64,000 nt of DNA, from the NCBI RefSeq assembly GCF_002234595.1, contig NZ_NMUL01000033.1, forward strand, positions 1 through 64,000, written 5' to 3'. The notes below the pieces were generated by a model. That model searched no databases. It was not told the DNA's origin and saw nothing but the letters and a program-made list of their open reading frames with translations. The stretch's first letter is position 1, and every line of letters starts with the position of its first letter. Of the stretch, positions 8,206 to 15,771 are shown piece after piece. A program made the translations under genes and the position numbers. This stretch comes from Amycolatopsis vastitatis (GTDB lineage Bacteria > Actinomycetota > Actinomycetes > Mycobacteriales > Pseudonocardiaceae).

Positions 8206-9515
8206 TGCACCTCAACGCCTTCGTGATGCCGAACGGGCACCACGAGGCCGCCTGGCGGCACCCGTCGACCGACCCGCACCGGGCCCGGACGCTGCAGCAC
8301 TACGTGGACATCGCGCGGACCGCCGAGCGCGGCAAGCTCGACTCGATCTTCCTCGCCGACGGCGTCGCGCTGTGGAGCAACGTCAAGCACAACTCCCACA
8401 GCCACTTCGAACCGCTGACGCTGCTGTCGGCGATCGCCGCGTCCACGGTCCACATCGGACTGATCGCGACCGCGTCGACGACCTACAACGAGCCCTACCA
8501 CCTGGCGCGGAAGTTCGCGTCGCTCGACCACCTCTCCGGCGGGCGCGCGGGCTGGAACATCGTCACTTCGGCGGGCATCGACGAGGCCCGGAACTTCAAC
8601 CTGGCCAAGCGCCCCTCCCACGACGCGCGGTACGACCGGGCCGAGGAGTTCGTCGAGGTCGTCAAGAAGCTGTGGGACAGCTGGGACGACGACGCCGCGG
8701 TCGTCGACCGGGCGAGCGGCGTCTACGCCGACACCGATCGGATCCGCGCGATCGCCCACGACGGGCCCCACTTCCAGGTCCGCGGGCCGCTGAACGTCGA
8801 ACGCCCGCCCCAGGGGCACCCGCTGCTCGTCCAGGCCGGCTCGTCGGAGACCGGCAAGGAGTACGCGGCCCGGCACGCCGAAGCCGTGTTCACCGCCCAG
8901 CAGACCTTGGCCGAGGGCAAGGCGTTCTACGACGACGTCAAGGGCAGGCTCGCCCGGTACGGCCGGACGCCGGACGAGCTCAAGATCCTGCCCGGGATCT
9001 CGCCGATCCTCGGCCGCACCGAAGCGGAGGCGCGCGAGCGCGAGGCCGAGCTGAACGCGCTGATCACCCCGGACTACGGGCTGCGGCAGCTGTCCAAGAT
9101 GCTCGACCACGACGTCACCGGCTACCCGCTGGACGGCCCGCTGCCCGACGTCGGCAGCTTCACCGAAGGCGGCCAAAGCCGGTTCGAGCTGGTCGTCGGC
9201 CTGGCCCGGCGCGAGGACCTGACCATCCGGCAGCTCCTGGAGCGGCTGGCCGGCGGGCGCGGGCACCGCGTCTTCGCCGGCACCCCGGTCCAGGTCGCCG
9301 ACGAGCTGGAGGCGTGGTTCCGCGGCGGCGCCGCCGACGGCTTCAACGTCATGCCACCCACCCTGCCCGGCGGGCTCGACGACTTCGTCGACCTCGTCGT
9401 CCCGGAACTGCGGCGGCGCGGGCTGTTCCGCACCGAGTACTCCGGCACCACCCTGCGCGAGCACTACGGCCTCGCGCGACCCGTCAACCGCAACCGAGTG
9501 AAGGAGCCCGCATGA
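8202..9515 (+). CDS. FMN-dependent monooxygenase, NtaA/SnaA/DszA family
   Basis: 437 aa, TIM-barrel luciferase-like enzyme that would use reduced flavin and oxygen to attack a sulfur- or nitrogen-containing organic substrate. Family features include HLNAFVMPNGHHEAAWRHP at the start and SGGRAGWNIVTS near residue 115. In sulfonate operons such enzymes release sulfite. ATG 8202 gives the same 4-nt overlap as the rest of the operon; ATG 8205 is an equally placed alternative behind AAGGAG. No dedicated flavin reductase is encoded here. Confidence 0.87.
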   Translation: MMHLNAFVMPNGHHEAAWRHPSTDPHRARTLQHYVDIARTAERGKLDSIFLADGVALWSNVKHNSHSHFEPLTLLSAIAASTVHIGLIATASTTYNEPYHLARKFASLDHLSGGRAGWNIVTSAGIDEARNFNLAKRPSHDARYDRAEEFVEVVKKLWDSWDDDAAVVDRASGVYADTDRIRAIAHDGPHFQVRGPLNVERPPQGHPLLVQAGSSETGKEYAARHAEAVFTAQQTLAEGKAFYDDVKGRLARYGRTPDELKILPGISPILGRTEAEAREREAELNALITPDYGLRQLSKMLDHDVTGYPLDGPLPDVGSFTEGGQSRFELVVGLARREDLTIRQLLERLAGGRGHRVFAGTPVQVADELEAWFRGGAADGFNVMPPTLPGGLDDFVDLVVPELRRRGLFRTEYSGTTLREHYGLARPVNRNRVKEPA

Positions 9516-10408
9516 CCACCATCGGCACCGACGTCCGCAAGCTGACCGGGGGGATCGGCGCCGAGATCGTCGGCTTCGACCCCGCCGGCGACCTCGACAG
9601 CACGCAGGTGGCCTTCCTGGCCGACGCCCTGCACGAGCACAAGGCGCTCGTGTTCCGCAACGTCGACCTCGACGACGAAGGCCAGCAGCGGTTCGCCGCG
9701 CGCTTCGGCGAGCTGACCAAGGCCCACCCGACGGTGCCCGCCGTCGACGGCGCTCCGGCGATCCTGCCGGTGGACAGCGAGCGCGGGCGGGCCAACCACT
9801 GGCACACCGACGTCACGTTCGTCCTCAACCCGCCGAAGGCCAGCACGCTGCGCAGCCTCGTGGTGCCGCCCTACGGCGGGGAGACGCTGATCGCGAACAC
9901 CGCGGCGGCCTACCGCGACCTGCCGGCGCCGCTGCGCGCGTTCGCCGACACGCTGCGGGCGGTGCACACCAACGACTACGACTACGTCCAGCCGCCGGAG
10001 ACGGTGGACGAGCAGGAGCGGGCGCGGCGGGAGCAGTTCGTCTCGCGGAAGTACCGGACCGTGCACCCGGTGGTGCGGGTGCACCCGGTGACCGGCGAGC
10101 GCGGCCTGTTCATCGGCGGGTTCGCCCAGCGGATCGAGGGCCTGTCGGTGACGGAGTCGCGCGATCTGCTGCGGCTGCTGCAGTCCTACGTCACACGGCC
10201 GGAGAACGTCGTGCGCGTGACATGGGAGCCGAACCAGCTGGTGCTGTTCGACAACCGGATCACCCAGCACTACGCGATCGACAACTACGACGGCCTGCCG
10301 CGGCGGCTCAACCGCGTCACGGTCGCCGGGGACGTGCCCGCGGGGATCGACGGGCGGCCCAGCGAGTCGCTCGAGGGTGACGCCTCGCACTACACCTCCG
10401 TCGCCTAG
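9512..10408 (+). CDS. TauD/TfdA-family Fe(II)/2-oxoglutarate dioxygenase
   Basis: 298 aa. The iron ligands are visible as H98-x-D100 in HWHTD and the distal H253 in ITQHYAIDNY, followed by the oxoglutarate-binding RRLNR. It probably hydroxylates a taurine-like sulfonate so that sulfite is released. It is the last gene of the sulfonate operon, overlapping the monooxygenase by four bases, so the operon has two different desulfonating chemistries. A perfect 28-bp inverted repeat follows as a likely terminator. Confidence 0.9.
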   Translation: MTTIGTDVRKLTGGIGAEIVGFDPAGDLDSTQVAFLADALHEHKALVFRNVDLDDEGQQRFAARFGELTKAHPTVPAVDGAPAILPVDSERGRANHWHTDVTFVLNPPKASTLRSLVVPPYGGETLIANTAAAYRDLPAPLRAFADTLRAVHTNDYDYVQPPETVDEQERARREQFVSRKYRTVHPVVRVHPVTGERGLFIGGFAQRIEGLSVTESRDLLRLLQSYVTRPENVVRVTWEPNQLVLFDNRITQHYAIDNYDGLPRRLNRVTVAGDVPAGIDGRPSESLEGDASHYTSVA

Positions 10409-10415
10409 CCGCGGT

Positions 10416-10478
10416 CGGACGACATGAATGACTCATTCCTGTCGCCGGACGACAGGAATGAGTCATTCATGTCGTCCG
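10416..10478. repeat. Dispersed inverted repeat, copy 1 (bidirectional terminator)
   Basis: Two perfect 28-bp arms (10416-10443 and 10451-10478) with a 7-nt loop lie between convergent genes. The core GAATGACTCATTCCTGTC is shared exactly with a second copy near 13.25 kb, and each arm contains the smaller palindrome GAATGACTCATTC. It probably terminates transcription from both sides. Confidence 0.8.
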
Positions 10479-10485
10479 CGGCCGG

Positions 10486-11673
10486 TCACCGCCCGTTCCG
10501 CGCCAGGTCCCGGAAGCAGTCCCACGCCCGGCTGACCAGCGCCGGGTGCGTCCGCAGGTCGATCGCCGTGCGGGCCAGCGCCGCCGCCGACGCCAGCATC
10601 GCCGCCCGTCCCCGCGGGCTCGCCGCCGCGGCCGCGAACTCCGGCGTGTGGTCCGACTTCTCCTCCGCCGTGATCCCGACGAACGGGTGGATGGCCGGCA
10701 CGCGGACGCTGACGTCGCCGATGTCCGACGACCCCAGGAACACGCCGGGCGCCGGCGGGGTCGCGTGGACGCCCCACGCCGCCAGGTGCTCGGTGAACCG
10801 CTCCGACAGCACCGGGTTGTCGCGGAAGTGCGCGTAACCGCGCCCGAGGCGTTCGACGTCCACCTTCGCGCCGGTCGCCAGCGCGGCGCCCTCGGCGCAG
10901 GTCGCGACGTCCTCGGCCAGCCGGTCCAGCGCGTCGGTGGTCTGCGCGCGGAGGCCGAACCGGCCTTCGGCGCGGTCGGGCACGATGTTCGTCGCCTCGC
11001 CGCCGTGGGTGATGATGCCCTGGACGTGGGAGCCCGCGGGCAGCCGCTGGCGCAGGGCGGAGATCGCGCCGAACGCCTGGATCAGCGCGGCGAGGGCGTC
11101 GATGCCGTGCTCGGGGTCGCCGGTCGGGTGGGCGGCGCGGCCGTGGAAGGTCACCTTCAGCTCCACCTGCGCGGTCAGCGGCGCCCACGACCAGGAGTGG
11201 ACGCCGGGGTGGATCATCAGGGCCGCGTCGACGTCGTCGAAGACGCCGGCCTCGGCCATGGCGACCTTGCCGCCGCCGCGTTCCTCGGCGGGTGTGCCCA
11301 CCGCGAGCAGCGAACCCGGGGCGTCCCCCAGCACGTCCTTGGCGGCCAGCGCGGCACCGAGCCCGGCCGCGGCGATCAGGTTGTGCCCGCAGGCGTGCCC
11401 GAGGCCGGGCAGCGCGTCGTATTCCAGGAGCAGCGCGACGCACGGCCGCCCTTGGCCGGCCCGCGCGACGAACGCGGTCGGCAGTCCCGCGATCCCGGTC
11501 TCCACCTCGAACCCGTCCGCGGCCAGCTCGCGCGTGAGCCCGTCGGCGGCAGCGTGCTCCTCATAGGACAGTTCCGGTCGTTCGTGCAGTGCGGTGGCGA
11601 CGGCCCACAGCCGCTCGTCCAGGTGCTCGATCCGCTCGTCCGCCCGCTCGTGCAGCTCCTCGTGCCACTCCAT
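10486..11673 (-). CDS. M20-family amidohydrolase (AbgB-like)
   Basis: 395-aa metallopeptidase-like enzyme that should hydrolyse an amide such as an N-acyl or p-aminobenzoyl amino acid. The metal-binding GHACGHN and catalytic GTPAEERGGGK are clear, and a dimerisation domain is inserted in the middle (about residues 180-290). ATG 11673 fits the family start; the longer frame would run through the promoter region. A stress-type promoter (GGGTAT) ends 10 nt upstream. Substrate cannot be told. Confidence 0.86.
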   Translation of the reverse strand: MEWHEELHERADERIEHLDERLWAVATALHERPELSYEEHAAADGLTRELAADGFEVETGIAGLPTAFVARAGQGRPCVALLLEYDALPGLGHACGHNLIAAAGLGAALAAKDVLGDAPGSLLAVGTPAEERGGGKVAMAEAGVFDDVDAALMIHPGVHSWSWAPLTAQVELKVTFHGRAAHPTGDPEHGIDALAALIQAFGAISALRQRLPAGSHVQGIITHGGEATNIVPDRAEGRFGLRAQTTDALDRLAEDVATCAEGAALATGAKVDVERLGRGYAHFRDNPVLSERFTEHLAAWGVHATPPAPGVFLGSSDIGDVSVRVPAIHPFVGITAEEKSDHTPEFAAAAASPRGRAAMLASAAALARTAIDLRTHPALVSRAWDCFRDLARNGR

Positions 11674-11683
11674 GCCCTCCGGG

Positions 11684-11708
11684 ATACCCGCACGAGGTAC
11701 CGTCACAC
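11684..11708 (-). promoter_or_regulatory. sigB/sigF-type promoter of the M20 hydrolase gene
   Basis: -10 GGGTAT (11689-11684) ends 10 nt before ATG 11673. The -35 is weak: GTGT at a 15-nt spacer. The transcript would have almost no leader. Confidence 0.45.
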
Positions 11709-11718
11709 AACCGGGGGC

Positions 11719-11744
11719 GTTTCGCGCGGCCCGGCTCCGGCTAC
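11719..11744 (+). promoter_or_regulatory. Variant sigB/sigF-type promoter of the decarboxylase gene
   Basis: GTTT (11719-11722), 16-nt spacer, GGCTAC (one base from GGGTAC), then 9 nt to ATG 11754. It overlaps the region of the divergent promoter for the M20 gene. Confidence 0.5.
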
Positions 11745-11753
11745 CCCGGCCGA

Positions 11754-13214
11754 ATGGACCACAGCAAGGCACCAGTGCTGGAGGCGCTGCGCGACTACCA
11801 CAGCGCCGGCTACGTTCCCTTCAACGCGCCCGGCCACAAACAGGGCCGCGGCATCGATCCGCGAGTGCTGGAGGTCGTGGGCGCCGACGTGTTCCGCTCC
11901 GACGTCATCGCGCTCAACGGCCTCGACGACCGGCTGATGCGTCAGGGCGTGCTCGCCGAAGCCCAGGCGCTGATGGCCGACGCGGTCGGCGCCGACCACA
12001 CCTTCTTCTCGACGTGCGGCAGCTCGCTTTCGGTCAAGAGCGCGATGCTCGCCGTCGCCGGCCCGCACGAAAAGCTGCTGGTGCCGCGGCACGTCCACAA
12101 GTCGGTGATCTCGGGGCTGATCGTCAGCGGCGTCCGGCCGGTGTGGGTGCGCCCGCACTGGGACGCCGGACGGCACTTGAGTCACCCGCCGGGCGTGCGG
12201 GAGTTCGCGGAGGCCTACGAGCGCGATCCCGACGTCAAGGGTGCCCTCGTGGTGACCCCGACGGACTACGGCACGTGCGGTGACCTGCGCGCGATCGCCG
12301 ACTGGTGCCACGAACGCGGGCTCCCGCTGATCGTCGACGAGGCGTGGGGCGCGCACCTGCCCTTCCACGACGCCCTGCCGCCGTGGGGCATGGACGCGGG
12401 TGCCGACCTGTGCGTCACGAGCGTGCACAAGATGGGTGCCGCGGTCGAGCAGAGTTCGGTCTTCCACCTGCGGGGCGACCGCGTCGACCCGGACGTGCTG
12501 AAGGCGCGCGAGGACCTGCTCGGCACGACCAGCCCCAGCTCGCTGGTCTACGCGGCCCTCGACGGCTGGCGCCGTCAGATGGCCGAGCAGGGCAAGGAGT
12601 TGCTGGACGGCGCGTTGACGCTGGTGAAGTCGGTCCGCGGCCGGCTGGCCGAGGAGGGCCTGACCGTGCTGCACGACGAGTTCCTCGGCCCGGACCTGGC
12701 CGACTCTCTCGACCCGCTGAAGGTCGTGCTCGACCTCGACCCGCTGGGCATCAGCGGCTACCAGGCGGCCGACTGGCTGCGCGAGCACCAGCGCGTCACC
12801 GTCGGCCTGTCCGACCACCGCCGGATCGTGGCCCAGTTCAACCATTCGGACGACGACGAAACGTCGGGCACGCTCGTCGACGCGCTCCGCGCGCTGGTCA
12901 AGGCCGCGCCTTCGTTCGAGAAGCCGCCGAAGGTGGACCTGCCGTCGCCGCGGGAGATGGAACTGGAGACGGCGATGCTGCCGCGTGACGCCTTCTTCGG
13001 CCCGGCCGAGCAGGTGCCCGCCGAGCAGGCCGCGGGCCGGATCGCGGCGGAGATGATCACGCCTTACCCGCCGGGCGCGCCCGGCGTGCTGCCCGGCGAG
13101 GTGCTCACCCAGCCGATGCTCGACTACCTGCGCAGCGGGCTGGGCGCGGGCATGCAGCTGCCCGACCCCGCCGACTCGAAGCTCGAGTCGATCCGCGTCG
13201 TCGCGAAGCAGTGA
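11754..13214 (+). CDS. Orn/Lys/Arg decarboxylase-family PLP enzyme
   Basis: 486-aa fold-type I PLP enzyme of the SpeA/LdcC-like group of Gram-positives. Seen are FNAPGHKQG near the start, STCGSS (substrate/phosphate region), VDEAWGAH around residue 195, and the PLP lysine K226 in SVHKMG. It would decarboxylate a basic amino acid to a polyamine or diamine. The N-terminal wing domain of E. coli inducible forms is missing, as usual for this group. The start lies 9 nt after a stress-type -10, so its mRNA may be leaderless. Confidence 0.88.
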   Translation: MDHSKAPVLEALRDYHSAGYVPFNAPGHKQGRGIDPRVLEVVGADVFRSDVIALNGLDDRLMRQGVLAEAQALMADAVGADHTFFSTCGSSLSVKSAMLAVAGPHEKLLVPRHVHKSVISGLIVSGVRPVWVRPHWDAGRHLSHPPGVREFAEAYERDPDVKGALVVTPTDYGTCGDLRAIADWCHERGLPLIVDEAWGAHLPFHDALPPWGMDAGADLCVTSVHKMGAAVEQSSVFHLRGDRVDPDVLKAREDLLGTTSPSSLVYAALDGWRRQMAEQGKELLDGALTLVKSVRGRLAEEGLTVLHDEFLGPDLADSLDPLKVVLDLDPLGISGYQAADWLREHQRVTVGLSDHRRIVAQFNHSDDDETSGTLVDALRALVKAAPSFEKPPKVDLPSPREMELETAMLPRDAFFGPAEQVPAEQAAGRIAAEMITPYPPGAPGVLPGEVLTQPMLDYLRSGLGAGMQLPDPADSKLESIRVVAKQ

Positions 13215-13228
13215 GCGTCCGGACGTAA

Positions 13229-13273
13229 TGAATGACTCATTCCTGTCACCGGACGACAGGAATGAGTCATTCA
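13229..13273. repeat. Dispersed inverted repeat, copy 2 (bidirectional terminator)
   Basis: 19-bp perfect arms with a 7-nt loop and the same core as the element at 10.4 kb. Again it sits between converging genes (decarboxylase and hemerythrin). Confidence 0.8.
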
Positions 13274-13293
13274 CTACACCGTAGGCCCCTGAC

Positions 13294-13773
13294 TCAGGCT
13301 TTCGCGCTCTTGAGGTCCAAGGGGTTCTTCGGGGCTTTCGGGCGCGCGTCGATCATCCGCTGCCCCAGCTCCTGCAGCTGCTTGCGGCCCATCGCCGAGC
13401 GGACCTGGGGGAACCACTCGTCTTCTTCCTCTTCGACGTGGTGGCGGACGTTCTCGGTGAGCACCGTGACCTTCGCGTCGAAGGTCTCTTCCTTCGCGTC
13501 CATGCCGACCAGCTCCGAAAGCATCCACACGACGACGTGGTGCTCCTCGACGCTTTCCAGGATGTGGTCCTTCGTCTCCGGCACAGCTCCCCGCGCGGCC
13601 GGGTAGAAAATCTCTTCCTCGATGTAGGCGTGGACGGTCAGCTCTTCGATGATCGAGTCGGCGATCCGGCGCTTCTCGTCGTAGGCGTCCTCCCCCGCCT
13701 TTTCGAATTGCTTGAAGAGCTTCTCCACGGTCTTGTGGTCGTTCTTGAGCAGCACGATCGCGTCGGTCGACAT
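13294..13773 (-). CDS. Hemerythrin HHE-domain protein
   Basis: 159-aa helical protein. Diiron ligands are visible in NDHKTV (about residue 13), HAYIEEEIFYP, EEHHVV and HHVEEEEDEWFP. HHE proteins sense or store oxygen or deal with NO, iron and oxidative stress. ATG 13773 is preceded by a GAGG sequence that overlaps the end of a small upstream reading frame, so the two probably share the divergent stress promoter at 13.97 kb. Confidence 0.93.
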   Translation of the reverse strand: MSTDAIVLLKNDHKTVEKLFKQFEKAGEDAYDEKRRIADSIIEELTVHAYIEEEIFYPAARGAVPETKDHILESVEEHHVVVWMLSELVGMDAKEETFDAKVTVLTENVRHHVEEEEDEWFPQVRSAMGRKQLQELGQRMIDARPKAPKNPLDLKSAKA

Positions 13774-13781
13774 CGGTGTCC

Positions 13782-13954
13782 TCACGGTGTGGCCAGGTCC
13801 CGCAGGGCGACCTGGGAGTTCTCCAGTTCCTTCGTCATCAGCAAGGCCACGGTCCCGGCCTGCGCCGGCACCCGGCCGACCTCCCCCACCGAGTCCCCCG
13901 TGGCGGCGAGCGCCTCGCCGCCAGCGTCGGGGATGAGGCGGCACTCGGGTTCAT
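13782..13954 (-). pseudogene. Small gene upstream of hemerythrin, apparently frameshifted
   Basis: An ATG at 13954 stands 10 nt after a perfect GGGTAT -10. Its own frame gives an implausible Arg/Pro-rich peptide. One frame over, a protein-like sequence ends in LLMTKELENSQVALRDLATP and stops 8 nt before the hemerythrin start, where the ribosome site lies. Skipping one C in the CCC of codons 2-3 joins the ATG to that frame and gives about 57 residues. Either a real frameshift, a sequencing error, or an internal GTG start is used. No family recognised. Confidence 0.4.
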
Positions 13955-13964
13955 GACCGGCCGG

Positions 13965-13989
13965 ATACCCGCTCCTCGCCGGGGAAAAC
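13965..13989 (-). promoter_or_regulatory. sigB/sigF-type promoter of the hemerythrin operon
   Basis: GTTT (13989-13986), 15-nt spacer, GGGTAT (13970-13965). Perfect match to the consensus. It is back to back with the promoter of the first YbdK gene; the two -35 boxes are 2 bases apart. Confidence 0.75.
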
Positions 13990-13991
13990 GC

Positions 13992-14017
13992 GTTTGCCCC
14001 AGTCCACTTCCGGGTAC
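13992..14017 (+). promoter_or_regulatory. sigB/sigF-type promoter of the first YbdK gene
   Basis: GTTT (13992-13995), 16-nt spacer, GGGTAC (14012-14017), giving a leader of about 85 nt that contains a hairpin-rich repeat. Confidence 0.72.
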
Positions 14018-14037
14018 CCAGGCGGTCCCCGACGGCG

Positions 14038-14085
14038 CCATCCGGGGCCGCGCCCCGAACCGGGGCTCCGCCACCCGGACCCCGA
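14038..14085 (+). repeat. Hairpin-rich leader repeat, copy 1
   Basis: GC hairpins GGGGC-CGC-GCCCC and CCGGGGCTCC...; it shares the exact 18-mer GGGGCTCCGCCACCCGGA with the leader of the second YbdK gene. It looks like the GGGGCTCCGCC type of hairpin scattered through actinomycete genomes. Confidence 0.55.
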
Positions 14086-14109
14086 AACGACCTCCAGGAG
14101 AGCCCACCG

Positions 14110-15207
14110 GTGAACGAACCAAGCGGCGACGTGCTGACCTTCGGCGTCGAAGAGGAGTTCTTCGTCGTCGACCGCCGCGGTCACCTGTCCCAGACCGGCG
14201 ACGACGTCGTCGACGCCGCGGAGGCGGCCGGCGACGACCAGGGCGAGCTGCAGCACGAACTGACGCGGTCGCAGGCCGAGGCCGCCACCGACGTCTGCCG
14301 GACCCACGCCGAAGCCCTGCGCCAGCTGCGCGGGCTGCGCGGCGACCTGGCCGAGGCGGCGCGGCGGCGCGGGTGCCGCCTGCTGCCCGCCGCGTCCCCC
14401 GTGCTGTTCGAAGCGGACCCGCCGAGCATCACGCCGAACCCGCGCTACGAGCGGATGGCCGAGCACTTCGGCGCCACCGCGCGGACTTCGCACACCTGCG
14501 GCTGCCACGTCCACGTCGCGATCCCCGACAAGGAGACCGGCATCCGGGTGCTCGGCTGGATCCGGCCGTGGCTGCCCGCCCTCCTGACGGTGACCGCGAA
14601 CTCGGCGGTCTCCGACGGCTACGACACCGGTTACAGCAGCTGGCGCTACCAGCAGTGGAGCCGCTGGCCGTCGGCCGGCCCGCCGCCGCGCTTCGCGTCG
14701 CTGGACGAGTACGAAAGCATCGTCGACGCGTGGCTGCGCGCGGGCTCCATCCTCGATCGCGGGATGATCTACTGGGACGTCCGGCTGTCGGAGAAGCAGC
14801 CGACGCTGGAATTCCGCATCGCCGACGTCGCCGCGGAGCCGGAGGAAGCGGTCCTGCTGGCGGTGCTCGCCCGGGGCCTGGTCGCCACCGCGCTCGACGA
14901 CGACGCCCCGCCGCCGCACCTGTCGAACGAGGTGCTGCGGGCCCAGCTCTGGCGGGCCTCGCGGGAAGGGGTCATGGGCTGCTGCCCGCACCCGAAGAGC
15001 GGCGACCTCGAACCGGCGAAGGCGGTGCTCGACGACCTGGTCGCGCTGACGGCACCCGCGCTGGAAGCGGCCGGGGACCTCGACTTCGCGAGAGAGGGAA
15101 CGGCGCGGCTGGCCGCCGAGGGCGGGGGCGCCGACCGGCAACGACGTCGGTTCGCGGAGCGGCAGCGCGCGGAAGACGTCGTCGACCTCCTCGCCGGCGA
15201 CAGCTAA
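14110..15207 (+). CDS. ybdK: YbdK-type carboxylate-amine / glutamate-cysteine ligase, paralogue 1
   Basis: 365-aa ATP-dependent ligase of the GCS2 family. The start has the hallmark FGVEEEFFVVD, and HTCGCHVHVAIPDKE (about residues 127-141) and TLEFRIADV follow. YbdK forms gamma-glutamyl-cysteine weakly in vitro, so the true substrate pair is uncertain; mycothiol producers do not need glutathione. GTG at 14110 follows AGGAG. Stress promoter upstream. Its stop overlaps the stop of the converging STAS gene. Confidence 0.9.
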   Translation: MNEPSGDVLTFGVEEEFFVVDRRGHLSQTGDDVVDAAEAAGDDQGELQHELTRSQAEAATDVCRTHAEALRQLRGLRGDLAEAARRRGCRLLPAASPVLFEADPPSITPNPRYERMAEHFGATARTSHTCGCHVHVAIPDKETGIRVLGWIRPWLPALLTVTANSAVSDGYDTGYSSWRYQQWSRWPSAGPPPRFASLDEYESIVDAWLRAGSILDRGMIYWDVRLSEKQPTLEFRIADVAAEPEEAVLLAVLARGLVATALDDDAPPPHLSNEVLRAQLWRASREGVMGCCPHPKSGDLEPAKAVLDDLVALTAPALEAAGDLDFAREGTARLAAEGGGADRQRRRFAERQRAEDVVDLLAGDS

Positions 15208-15599
15208 CGAAGGAACCCGTCGAGGGCGTCGAGCAGTTCGAGCGCGCGCACCGCCGCGCGAGACCGCCCGGGATCGACGACGAGGTGGACACCGGCGGCT
15301 TCGGCGTCCTGGCCGGCGCGCACCAGCGCCCGCAGCCCCGCGGCGCCGAGGAACCCGACTTGTCCCAGGTCGACGCGCAGGACGCCGGGGCACGCGCGGA
15401 CGTGCTCGGCCAGCGCGGCTTCCAGCAGGGGCGCGGTGCACAGGTCGACGTCCCCGCCGACCTCCACGACGATCGCGTCCGCGCTCTTCCACCGGGTCCG
15501 GCTCCGCAGGTCACCGTCCGACGGGGCACGGGGCGCGGGCAGACGGTGGGTGGGCGGCGAATCGGCCGCGGCCACGCGCAACCGCTCGTGAGTCGTCAT
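15204..15599 (-). CDS. STAS-domain anti-sigma factor antagonist
   Basis: 131 aa. A disordered N terminus of about 40 residues precedes a STAS domain (IVVEVGGDVDLCTAPLLEAAL ... LRVDLGQVGFLGAAGLRALV). The Ser normally phosphorylated by an anti-sigma kinase in the D-S/T-S-G-L loop is not evident: the loop reads GFLGAAGL. It may therefore act without phosphorylation switching. ATG 15599 lies 9 nt after a sigB-type -10, so it may belong to the regulon it helps control. Confidence 0.85.
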   Translation of the reverse strand: MTTHERLRVAAADSPPTHRLPAPRAPSDGDLRSRTRWKSADAIVVEVGGDVDLCTAPLLEAALAEHVRACPGVLRVDLGQVGFLGAAGLRALVRAGQDAEAAGVHLVVDPGRSRAAVRALELLDALDGFLR

Positions 15600-15608
15600 G
15601 GCTGCGAG

Positions 15609-15635
15609 GTACCCGCGGCGCGCTCTCGGCGAAAC
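15609..15635 (-). promoter_or_regulatory. sigB/sigF-type promoter of the STAS gene
   Basis: GTTT (15635-15632), 17-nt spacer, GGGTAC (15614-15609), then 9 nt to ATG 15599. Predicts a leaderless transcript. Confidence 0.65.
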
Positions 15636-15652
15636 AAGCCCGGCGTCCAGGT

Positions 15653-15677
15653 GCATTTTCGCGGCCCGAGCGGGTAC
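15653..15677 (+). promoter_or_regulatory. sigB/sigF-type promoter of the second YbdK gene
   Basis: GCAT (15653-15656; followed by TTT), 15-nt spacer, GGGTAC (15672-15677), divergent from the STAS promoter. Leader about 90 nt. Confidence 0.6.
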
Positions 15678-15697
15678 CCCCGGCGAACGCGCCTGCA

Positions 15698-15746
15698 CCA
15701 TCCGGGCTGCGCCCGGGCCGGGGGCTCCGCCACCCGGAACCCCCGA
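15698..15746 (+). repeat. Hairpin-rich leader repeat, copy 2
   Basis: Near-identical to 14038-14085 and at the same place relative to promoter and start codon of the paralogous gene. Confidence 0.55.
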
Positions 15747-15771
15747 GAAGACGTGCGGAAGGAGCCCGCCC

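Noticed and set aside
10416..13273. Repeated palindromes as a possible CRISPR array
   Set aside because: Only two copies about 2.8 kb apart with no spacers and no cas genes; they are terminator-like repeats.
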